Position numbers and translations under genes: made by a program. From contig CALLFD010000001.1 of assembly GCA_937997605.1 (NCBI GenBank), positions 1 to 12,708 of the forward strand: a stretch of 12,708 bases of DNA. Direction: 5' to 3'. The stretch comes from an uncultured Collinsella sp. GTDB lineage: Bacteria; Actinomycetota; Coriobacteriia; Coriobacteriales; Coriobacteriaceae. Positions 7,212-12,708 of this stretch are shown here, one piece after another (the stretch's first letter is position 1; each line of letters opens with the position of its first letter). The notes under the pieces were generated by a model. It was given only the letters and a program-made list of their open reading frames with translations. It was not told the origin of the DNA and ran no database searches.

Positions 7212-7794
7212 CGGGCTCGACCGTCCAGGTAATCGTTGCAACCTGATCGCCTTCGCCGGTTACGCGGAAGATGTCGCGCGTGACGCGGGCGACGTTTCCG
7301 CTTGTCTTGAGCTTAATTTTGTCCGCGCCGCCGGCAATGCCCTGGTAGCCCATGTCGAAGGCTGCATTCTTGGAAAGATCGAGGCCCGTTCCTTGCATTG
7401 CGGCGCTGGCGTTCTGGAGTGCGCCGTCGGGGCCGACCTTAAAGTCGATGGAGTTCTGCGCGGTTCCGGCCTTGGCGTCGGCGGCAATGGTCCAGGTGTT
7501 CATGGCGTCGATCTTCATGTTGGTGACATGGATGCCGTAGGCCGAATGATTGTCGATGGTGGTCGCGTCTTCTGAGGGGCCCTGAAGCGTGCCGTCGGCC
7601 TTGGCGACGAAGGGAATAACCGTCGGAACTTTGAACTCAACGTTGTCGATCTCGGTCCTGACCATTACCTTCGTGGTTCCAACGCGCCCGGCCGCCATAG
7701 CTGGCGTCGGGGCGGCGCCCATTGCGAGCGCGAGCGCGAGCCCTGCGCCCACGACGAGCGCTCTGGCTCCGTTCATGTTCCTGGTGATGTTCAT
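7195..7794 (-). CDS. secreted protein with divergent WxL-like motifs
   Basis: A 199-aa protein with a clear signal peptide (basic start, core ALVVGAGLALALAMG, cleavage near residues 34-35). The mature part is predicted all-beta: a VPTVIPFVAKADGTL segment at 56-70, then NTWTIAAD with W101-T-I103, and near the C-terminus ATITWTVEPG with W190-T-V192. Two spaced WxL-like motifs, the second very near the end, are the layout of WxL domains, which bind peptidoglycan non-covalently in low-GC Gram-positives. The match is divergent, with Ile or Val replacing Leu. It lacks cysteines and any sortase signal. The ATG has AAAGGA six bases upstream. I infer a surface-associated structural protein, working with the TM-anchored and LAQTG proteins beside it. 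A plain secreted protein of unrelated beta fold is the alternative. Confidence 0.75.
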   Translation of the reverse strand: MNITRNMNGARALVVGAGLALALAMGAAPTPAMAAGRVGTTKVMVRTEIDNVEFKVPTVIPFVAKADGTLQGPSEDATTIDNHSAYGIHVTNMKIDAMNTWTIAADAKAGTAQNSIDFKVGPDGALQNASAAMQGTGLDLSKNAAFDMGYQGIAGGADKIKLKTSGNVARVTRDIFRVTGEGDQVATITWTVEPGAHTA

Positions 7795-7814
7795 GGTCGT
7801 TCCTTTCTATTCGC

Positions 7815-7831
7815 CGCGGGCCGTCCCCGCG
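7815..7831 (-). promoter_or_regulatory. GC-rich hairpin in the leader of the WxL-like gene
   Basis: CGCGGG (7815-7820) and CCCGCG (7826-7831) form a perfect six-GC-pair stem with a five-base loop. No T-run follows on the minus strand, so it is not a classical terminator. It sits about 20 bases upstream of the WxL-like gene's start, in the one sizeable gap (89 bp) inside the operon, and may protect or process the downstream mRNA. Confidence 0.35.
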
Positions 7832-7883
7832 ATGATTGGACGAATGCTGGTGAATTGCGTGCGGTGCTGCGTCGGCCGGAAAG

Positions 7884-8393
7884 CTAGTTCTCGGCTTGTT
7901 CAACCCGTACCTTGACACGTGTCGGATTGCCGTGGCTGTCGAGGGTCTTGGCATCGAGTGCCTGGATCTCGATGTACGCCTCGCCTTCTTTGATGCCGCC
8001 GGCGGGGCACGTCTCGATTGTCTTGCCGGTCTCGACCACACCGGATTCGTACATGGTCTCGTCGTTTTGGATGACGCGGAATCGCTGGGGAAATTTATTG
8101 TCTTGGACGTTTTGCACGTTGACGCGCAGCTTGCCATCCTCCTGCAGCTGAGCGACCGGCGCGACCGAAATCGTCATCATGTTGTCGCGGACGATGGCGT
8201 CGAGCTCATCTTGGATTTCCTGGCGCGTTTTGCCCTCGGCCGTCGTAACCGAAGCGCCCGCCTCGGGTACGGGCTGCGACTGCCAAGCGTATAGTCCTAC
8301 GGCGACAAGGGCACAGACGATGGCCAAGCAGGCAACGATGAGCTTCTTGCGACGATCCAGGCCTGCAAAGTGGGGCGGCTTCTTCGCGCTCAT
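7884..8393 (-). CDS. membrane-anchored exoprotein, 169 aa, function unknown
   Basis: A short cytoplasmic N-terminus with a basic RRKK cluster (14-17) precedes one transmembrane helix (about 18-36, LIVACLAIVCALVAVGLY), so the rest is outside the cell. The extracellular part starts with a helix (about 50-66, EIQDELDAIVRDN) and continues as beta strands, with ISVAPVAQLQEDGKLRVNV, then FRVIQND, then ESGVVETGK. From memory, similar exoproteins with an N-terminal helix plus a small beta-sandwich occur next to WxL-like secreted proteins in Firmicutes mobile and surface loci; I cannot verify this here. The frame is open further upstream, but the ATG at 8393 is chosen because it overlaps the TGA of the preceding 98-aa gene as ATGA, a typical coupled start. 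Likely the membrane platform of the surface assembly (inference). Confidence 0.8.
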   Translation of the reverse strand: MSAKKPPHFAGLDRRKKLIVACLAIVCALVAVGLYAWQSQPVPEAGASVTTAEGKTRQEIQDELDAIVRDNMMTISVAPVAQLQEDGKLRVNVQNVQDNKFPQRFRVIQNDETMYESGVVETGKTIETCPAGGIKEGEAYIEIQALDAKTLDSHGNPTRVKVRVEQAEN

Positions 8394-8686
8394 GCGGCAT
8401 CCTTGGCGGTATAGATGCGTGCAAAGGTGGACGGGTCCGCTCCAAAGAGCATGTGAAGCATCAGACGGCGCGAGTAGACGAGTTCTTCGAAGTCGGGAGG
8501 GAGCTCGATGTCGTGGATATGCGCGATGTGGCGGGCGAGCGCCGAGAACGACTCGGGGTCGCAGATCACATCGGTGGTAACGTGGTAGACCGTCGTATCG
8601 GGGAATGCCTCTTCGTCGAAAGGTAGGAGATGGGGATCGTCGTCGACTTCGATGGCGATGCCGTACTGGGGCCAGTAATATGCCAT
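8390..8686 (-). CDS. 98-aa cytoplasmic protein, first gene of surface operon
   Basis: Not recognised. There is no signal peptide or membrane segment. The protein is acidic in its first half, opening YYWPQYGIAIEVDDDPH (residues 3-19), then VYHVTTDVI (33-41), and helical in the second half (ELPPDFEELVYSRRLMLHML). The opening strand pattern recalls the YWPEYKLVVEVDG-type core of small PD-(D/E)XK or DUF559-like proteins, but the rest of such a nuclease is missing, so a nuclease function is not claimed. The ATG has GGGAGG five bases upstream. The stop overlaps the start of the TM-anchored gene by 4 bp, so it belongs to the surface operon; it could be a regulator or a chaperone-like factor (speculative). 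A hairpin at 8707-8730 lies in its leader. Confidence 0.7.
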   Translation of the reverse strand: MAYYWPQYGIAIEVDDDPHLLPFDEEAFPDTTVYHVTTDVICDPESFSALARHIAHIHDIELPPDFEELVYSRRLMLHMLFGADPSTFARIYTAKDAA

Positions 8687-8706
8687 GGGAACCTCCCTGC
8701 TTCTGG

Positions 8707-8730
8707 GCCAAAACTTCTATCGGTTTTGGC
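8707..8730 (-). promoter_or_regulatory. perfect 8-bp dyad upstream of the surface operon
   Basis: GCCAAAAC (8707-8714) and GTTTTGGC (8723-8730) are exact inverted repeats around an 8-base spacer. The element ends 20 bases upstream of the first ATG (8686), just before its ribosome binding site. It may be an operator for a dimeric repressor or an mRNA hairpin controlling access to the ribosome site. The sequence alone does not decide between these. Confidence 0.45.
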
Positions 8731-8759
8731 TGTCGACGCCGACCGTATCAGCCGTTACT

Positions 8760-8781
8760 TGACCAATTGCTGACCAAATGC
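8760..8781. repeat. tandem 11-bp direct repeat, putative regulator site
   Basis: TGACCAATTGC (8760-8770) is followed directly by TGACCAAATGC (8771-8781), ten of eleven bases identical, and then by a partial third copy starting TTGACGGATTGG at 8782. The 11-bp period places copies on one face of the helix, as for an activator or response regulator binding in tandem. It lies between two divergent operons, so it could act on either. Confidence 0.4.
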
Positions 8782-9031
8782 TTGACGGATTGGCGTCTCC
8801 GCAGGTAAAAGGCGGCAAAAAATACTCCAACTTTTTTCGAGCGGCAATCGCGCGGTCAGTGACGGCGGGGCCATATGTGTTAAAAGCATCGTCTGCCGAG
8901 GAAATCCAGCCGCTCGCCGAATTGCGCGAACGTAAAAATCGCCAATTATGGAGACGGTCTCGAACACGTCGACGAAACGATGCGGTAACATCTCCCTGCA
9001 AACACTGTAGTTAGCTAAAGGGGGAGTTCGC

Positions 9032-10633
9032 GTGTCTGTAACCATCAAACCCTTCACCGACGAGTTCGAAGAGTATGGTCGCGATGAGTCTCGCGCATCG
9101 GGCGAGGCCTCGAGCATCTCGTTTCCGACAACGGAAGACGAGGTCCGCGCCATTTTGGGAAAGCTCCATGCCGAGTGTGTTCCGGTAACGGTTCAGGGCG
9201 GCCGAACCGGCCTTGCCGCCGGCGCCGTGCCCCACGGCGGGCATATCCTCAATACTTCCCGTATGAATCGCTACTTGGGCCTTCGCCGCGATGAACAAGG
9301 CCGCTTTCTACTGCGCGTGGAGCCGGGTGTTGTGCTCTCGGAGCTGCGCAAGCAGCTGAGCAAGAAGGTGCTGCCGACCGCTGGCTGGGACCAGGCATCG
9401 CTTAAGGCCTACGATGAGTTTCAAGAGGCCCCCGAGCAGTTCTTTCCCACCGATCCCACCGAGGCGTCTGCCTGTCTGGGCGGCATGGCGGCATGTAACG
9501 CCTCCGGTGCCCGCAGCTACGCCTACGGCCCCATACGCCCACATATCACGGGACTCCACGTCGCGCTGGCTGATGGCGATTTGCTTGAGCTTCAGCGCGG
9601 CGAGGCTTTTGCCCAGGGCCGCCACCTGTCGCTCGTGACGGCAGCGGGCCGTACGCTCGAGCTCGATCTTCCCGGCTATACCATGCCCAAGACAAAAAAT
9701 GCCTCAGGCTATTTCGTTGCTGACGATATGGATGCCATCGATCTGTTTATCGGCGCTTGCGGCACGCTCGGCGTTGTCACCGAGCTCGAGATTGCCCTGC
9801 AAGCGGCACCTGCGGTCGTTTGGGGCGTGAGCTGCTTCTTTGACAGCGAAGACAAGGCCGTGTCCTTCACCGATTCTGTGCGTCCCGTCCTGTCCCATGC
9901 GGCTGCCATCGAATATTTCGATGCGGGCGCCCTGGATATCCTGCGTCGTCAGCGTGAACAGTCGACCGCGTTCGCCTCGCTGCCTGCGCTCGACAAAGAG
10001 GCCAAGGTCTGTGTCTACGTGGAGCTCGACTGCGACGACGAAGTTCAGGCGACTGAGGAGCTGTATCACTTGGGGTGGGTACTGGAGCTTGCGGGCGGCA
10101 GTGACGATGCGACATGGGTCGCGCGCACCGAGGTCGATCGCGAGTGTCAGCGATTCTTCCGCCATGCGGTGCCCGAGAGCGTCAACATGCTCATCGACGA
10201 GCGCCGCCGCATGGATCCCACCATCACCAAACTGGGTTCGGACATGTCGGTGCCCAACGCGCACTTGGCCGATGTCGTGGCCCTCTATCGCCGCACGTTG
10301 GCCGAAAGTGGGCTTGAATCTGCCGCCTGGGGGCACATCGGTAACAACCATCTGCATGTGAACATTCTGCCGCGCGATGCGCAGGATTATCGCCGCGGCG
10401 GAGAACTCTTTGCCCAGTGGGCTTCCGAGGTCACGGTCATGGGCGGCGCCGTCTCCGCAGAACACGGCGTCGGCAAGATCAAGGCGGGCTTCTTGGAGAC
10501 GATGTACGGTCACGAGGCCATGGTCGAGTCGGCGCGGCTCAAGCTCCAGCTCGATCCTGACGGGCAGCTGGGTCGCGGTAACCTGTTTTCGGAGAAGCTC
10601 TTGGATGAGCTCGTCCAGAAAGGGGGCGCGTGA
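9032..10633 (+). CDS. lctD: FAD-linked lactate dehydrogenase subunit (LctD/GlcD family)
   Basis: A 533-aa flavoprotein of the GlcD family. An N-terminal PCMH-type FAD domain shows QGGRTGLAAGAVP at 55-67, FPTDPTEASACLGG from 138 followed by AACNASG to 159, and GTLGVVTELEI near 244. A C-terminal FAD-oxidase domain has GHIGNNHLHVN (His435) and EHGVGK (477-482). It is longer than typical family members (about 460-480), partly because of an insert near 110-136 (KVLPTAGWDQASLKAYDEF). The family oxidises 2-hydroxyacids. Because etfB and a ferredoxin-domain etfA follow directly, D- or L-lactate is the likely substrate and the Etf the electron acceptor, as in Acetobacterium woodii LctBCD. Glycolate or 2-hydroxyglutarate remain possible. 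The GTG start is supported by GGGGGAG five bases upstream. The order lctD-etfB-etfA differs from lctB-C-D in A. woodii, and no permease or racemase is visible. Confidence 0.88.
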   Translation: MSVTIKPFTDEFEEYGRDESRASGEASSISFPTTEDEVRAILGKLHAECVPVTVQGGRTGLAAGAVPHGGHILNTSRMNRYLGLRRDEQGRFLLRVEPGVVLSELRKQLSKKVLPTAGWDQASLKAYDEFQEAPEQFFPTDPTEASACLGGMAACNASGARSYAYGPIRPHITGLHVALADGDLLELQRGEAFAQGRHLSLVTAAGRTLELDLPGYTMPKTKNASGYFVADDMDAIDLFIGACGTLGVVTELEIALQAAPAVVWGVSCFFDSEDKAVSFTDSVRPVLSHAAAIEYFDAGALDILRRQREQSTAFASLPALDKEAKVCVYVELDCDDEVQATEELYHLGWVLELAGGSDDATWVARTEVDRECQRFFRHAVPESVNMLIDERRRMDPTITKLGSDMSVPNAHLADVVALYRRTLAESGLESAAWGHIGNNHLHVNILPRDAQDYRRGGELFAQWASEVTVMGGAVSAEHGVGKIKAGFLETMYGHEAMVESARLKLQLDPDGQLGRGNLFSEKLLDELVQKGGA

Positions 10634-11451
10634 AGATGAGCGATTTCCATATGGTGGTGTGCGTCAAGGCCGTGCCGGGCAGCACCGAGGTCAAGATGGA
10701 CCCCAAGACCAATACCATCGTGCGCGATGGCAAGCAGGCGGTCATTAATCCCTTTGACGCGAGTGCTTTGGAATGCGCGCTGGCGCTGAAGGACGACTTT
10801 ATCGGCTTTGGCATGGATGTGCGCGTGACGGTGGTGTCGATGGGCATCCCCGCGACCGAGTCACTGCTGCGCGACTGCATCGCCCGCGGTGCCGACGACG
10901 CGCTGCTGCTGACCGATCGCGCCTTTGCAGGTGCCGATACCCTGGCAACCACCTACGCCCTCAAGTGCGGCATCGAAGCGCTCGACGAGGACTTCGACCT
11001 GCTCATCTGCGGCAAGATGGCGGTGGATGGCGATACGGCCCAGATCGGTCCCGAGCTTGCCGGTGCCTTTGAGATTCCCTGCGTGACCGACGTGAGCTGC
11101 GTGCAAAGCGCGGGCTTTACGACGTGTGGCTCGCTGGCGCTCGTTCACGGATGCGATGCCGGCGAGGAGACGGTGTATCTTGAGATGCCGTGCGCGATGA
11201 CGACTGCCAAGGAGATTGGCCAGTTGCGTATGCCAAGTATTGCCGGTATTCGTGCGGCGGAGGAGGCGGACGCGCGCGTGGTCAGTGCCGCCGACGTGAA
11301 CGCCGACCCCGCGCGTTGCGGCCTTGCCGGGTCGCCGACACAGGTCGTGCGCTCGTTTGTGCCCGACCGTGACCAAACGTGCGAGACCGTTGAGGGGACG
11401 GCGTCCGAGCAGGCGGCAAAGCTTGCCAAGATTATCGAGGGGATGGCATAG
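10630..11451 (+). CDS. etfB: electron transfer flavoprotein beta subunit (LctB type)
   Basis: A 273-aa EtfB. After a KAVPGSTEVKMD start, the nucleotide-binding region shows GADT at 101-104 and KMAVDGDTAQIGPELA from 129. The family's C-terminal signature appears as MPCAMTTAKEIGQLRMPS, followed by the extended EtfA-embracing arm. In bifurcating or confurcating Etfs the beta subunit holds the FAD where NAD+ is reduced and the electron pair is split or merged; that role is inferred from the ferredoxin domain in the partner. The GTG start overlaps the lctD stop as GTGA, with AAGGGGG four to five bases upstream. An ATG six bases later (10636) is an alternative. The gene abuts etfA with no gap, so equal synthesis of the subunits is expected. 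Confidence 0.93.
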   Translation: MKMSDFHMVVCVKAVPGSTEVKMDPKTNTIVRDGKQAVINPFDASALECALALKDDFIGFGMDVRVTVVSMGIPATESLLRDCIARGADDALLLTDRAFAGADTLATTYALKCGIEALDEDFDLLICGKMAVDGDTAQIGPELAGAFEIPCVTDVSCVQSAGFTTCGSLALVHGCDAGEETVYLEMPCAMTTAKEIGQLRMPSIAGIRAAEEADARVVSAADVNADPARCGLAGSPTQVVRSFVPDRDQTCETVEGTASEQAAKLAKIIEGMA

Positions 11452-12657
11452 ATGAGCGGACTGATTATCGATAGCGAAGCCTGTATCGGCTGCGGTCGCT
11501 GCGTTCGCGCCTGTGCCTCGGGCGGCATCGTAGTGGAAGGCGAGCGACCCAGCCGATGCGCCCGCGTAACCGACGGCTGCATCCTATGCGGTGGGTGCGT
11601 CGACGCCTGCCCCGTCAACGCTATCTCGATCGAGCGTGATGAGGCCGCTGGTACGGTGGACCTTGATGCATATCGAGACATTTGGGTCTTCGTGCAGACT
11701 GACGAGCACGATGCCGTGGCTCCCGTGGCCTACGAGCTCATGGGCAAGGGGCGCGAGCTTGCCGATGCTCGCGGCTGCCGTCTGGTGGCACTGGTCGGCA
11801 TAAGCCCCGAGGGCTCGCTTGGGGACCTGGAGCATCTGGTTTGCGCGGGCGCCGACGAAGTCCTGGCCTGTCGCGACGAGCGCCTGCGCCAAAACGATGC
11901 GGAGGTCTACGCCCGCTTGATCTGCGATTTGGTAGCCGAACGCAAACCCGAGGCCATCCTATATGGTGCGACCGCTTTTGGTCGCGAACTGGCACCCGGC
12001 GTTGCCGTGCGTTTGCAGACGGGTCTTACGGCCGACTGCACCGTGCTTTCGATGGATGCGGAGTCGGGCCTACTGCAGCAGACGCGCCCGGCGTTTGGCG
12101 GCAACTTGATGGCCACCATCATTTGCCCCAACCACCGTCCGCAGATGGCAACGGTTCGTCCCGGCATCTTTAAGGCTCACGACTTCGACTACGGCCGCTC
12201 CGGCACGATCACCCAGGTGATGCTTGCGGAAGACGTTAAGGCCCGTGTCGAGATCTCGATTCCCGCCGAGGAGTGGGGGCAGCAGGCTTCGATTGCCGAT
12301 GCCGAGCGCTTGGTCGTGGTGGGCCGCGGCATTGGCTCCAAGAAGAATCTGCCCCTGATGCGAAGGCTCGCCGATGCCCTGGGTGCCGAGCTTGGTTGCA
12401 CGCGTCCCGTCGTGGAGGCGGGTTGGCTGGAGTATCGCCACCAGATTGGCCAGACGGGCGTATCGGTTTCGCCCAGGCTTCTCGTGAGTATCGGTGTTTC
12501 GGGCGCCATCCAACATCTTGCCGGCATCGGTGGGGCGGAGTGCATCATCGCCATCAACGAGGACCCGGATGCCCCCATTTTTGGTGCTGCCCAGTACAAG
12601 GTTGTTGGGGACGCCGTCGAGGTCGTCGAGGAGCTGCTGGCCCAGCTTGAGCGCTAG
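11452..12657 (+). CDS. etfA: electron transfer flavoprotein alpha subunit with N-terminal ferredoxin domain (LctC type)
   Basis: A 401-aa EtfA fused to an N-terminal ferredoxin-like domain. Two CxxCxxCxxxC sets are present, Cys11/14/17/21 and Cys43/46/49/53, enough for two [4Fe-4S] clusters. The EtfA core follows: an AFGRELAPGVAVRLQTGLTADC segment, an AFGGNLMATIICP segment, and the FAD domain with GRGIGSKKN, TRPVVEAGW from 317, HQIGQTG at 330-336, and GVSGAIQHLAGI. A ferredoxin-bearing EtfA is the mark of Etfs that use reduced ferredoxin, as in A. woodii LctC and CarE. With LctD this supports lactate oxidation by NAD+ driven by co-oxidation of ferredoxin. The ATG follows the etfB TAG directly, with GAGGGGA eight bases upstream. 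Its stop overlaps the stop of the converging gene by 4 bp. Confidence 0.95.
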   Translation: MSGLIIDSEACIGCGRCVRACASGGIVVEGERPSRCARVTDGCILCGGCVDACPVNAISIERDEAAGTVDLDAYRDIWVFVQTDEHDAVAPVAYELMGKGRELADARGCRLVALVGISPEGSLGDLEHLVCAGADEVLACRDERLRQNDAEVYARLICDLVAERKPEAILYGATAFGRELAPGVAVRLQTGLTADCTVLSMDAESGLLQQTRPAFGGNLMATIICPNHRPQMATVRPGIFKAHDFDYGRSGTITQVMLAEDVKARVEISIPAEEWGQQASIADAERLVVVGRGIGSKKNLPLMRRLADALGAELGCTRPVVEAGWLEYRHQIGQTGVSVSPRLLVSIGVSGAIQHLAGIGGAECIIAINEDPDAPIFGAAQYKVVGDAVEVVEELLAQLER

Positions 12658-12708
12658 GCACGCGCCAGCCAGTCGCGCATCTCGTCCTTTAGGCGCTCCC
12701 AGGTCGCT
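12654..12708 (-). CDS. C-terminus of an unidentified converging gene (partial)
   Basis: On the minus strand the last 17 codons of an open frame read TWERLKDEMRDWLARA and then TAG, starting from the right edge. The peptide is a typical amphipathic helical C-terminus with codon use like the neighbours. Its TAG and the etfA TAG share the palindromic CTAG. Too little is visible to name the product, and a chance open frame of this length cannot be excluded. Confidence 0.4.
   Translation of the reverse strand, partial: ATWERLKDEMRDWLARA

Larger units (their letters stand above)
8687..9031. other. divergent intergenic region (345 bp)
   Basis: This is the only gap over 300 bp. It separates the leftward surface operon from the rightward lactate operon, so it must hold both promoters unless they lie further in. 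It contains the dyad at 8707-8730, the 11-bp tandem repeat at 8760-8781, a palindrome GAGACGGTCTC at 8951-8961, and an imperfect AATTG/CAATT dyad across 8920-8947. A rightward candidate promoter is TTGACG (8782-8787), 18 bp, TAAAAG (8806-8811), which is weak. I found no convincing leftward promoter and no credible gene; the one leftward open frame needs a TTG start and has unremarkable composition. Confidence 0.6.

Noticed and set aside
7884..8711. Longer 275-aa version of the TM-anchored exoprotein
   Set aside because: The extension is Arg/His-rich, runs through the whole 98-aa gene in another frame, and the ATGA-coupled ATG at 8393 fits better.
8951..8961. Palindrome GAGACGGTCTC as an operator
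   Set aside because: It is only five bp per arm and does not extend; such short palindromes are expected by chance, so it is noted in the intergenic entry only.
8717..9001. Minus-strand open frame of 94 codons in the divergent intergenic region
   Set aside because: It needs a TTG start, has no recognisable motif, and overlaps the tandem repeats and palindromes of a promoter region.
9704..10513. Minus-strand open frame of 269 codons inside lctD
   Set aside because: It is antisense to conserved FAD-domain motifs of LctD; the composition is that of a shadow frame.

Overview
The window looks like chromosomal DNA from a high-GC, Gram-positive gut anaerobe of the class Coriobacteriia, probably Collinsella or a close relative. 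The evidence is the GC-rich codon use, strong AGGAGG-type ribosome binding sites with GTG starts, an actinobacterial LAxTG sorting signal, and a ferredoxin-fused EtfA in a lactate dehydrogenase operon typical of strict anaerobes. The genus is inferred from overall impression, not from a marker gene.

Left part, minus strand, 4558 down to 1: three co-directional genes. In transcription order they encode a TerB_N/TerB_C-domain protein, a BrxD-like P-loop ATPase (overlapping by 8 bp) and a large DEAD/DEAH helicase of the BrxHI/Lhr type that runs off the left edge. BrxD and BrxHI homologues accompany type 2 and type 6 BREX phage defence, but no pglX, pglZ or brxC is visible. The trio looks like a stand-alone nucleic-acid-processing, probably defence-related, module. 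A plausible extended -10 promoter lies just upstream of it.

Middle part, minus strand, 8686 down to 4646: a DUF554 membrane protein with its own likely promoter, preceded by a compact five-gene operon. That operon encodes, in order, a 98-aa cytoplasmic protein, a 169-aa membrane-anchored exoprotein, a 199-aa secreted protein with divergent WxL-like motifs, a roughly 93-aa mini-protein with a LAQTG sortase signal, and a 476-aa cysteine-rich secreted protein. The first two genes overlap by ATGA and the others are tightly packed. Together they look like parts of one cell-surface assembly that has not, to my knowledge, been characterised.

Right part, plus strand, 9032 to 12657: lctD, etfB and etfA overlap or abut (GTGA overlap, then zero gap). 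They encode a probable electron-confurcating lactate dehydrogenase, in which lactate oxidation with NAD+ is driven by simultaneous oxidation of reduced ferredoxin. The C-terminus of an unidentified minus-strand gene converges on etfA and overlaps its stop codon.

The only gap above 300 bp (8687-9031) is the divergent promoter region between the surface operon and the lactate operon. It holds a perfect 8-bp dyad and a tandem 11-bp repeat, likely regulatory. I saw no tRNA, rRNA, CRISPR array, insertion sequence or attachment site.
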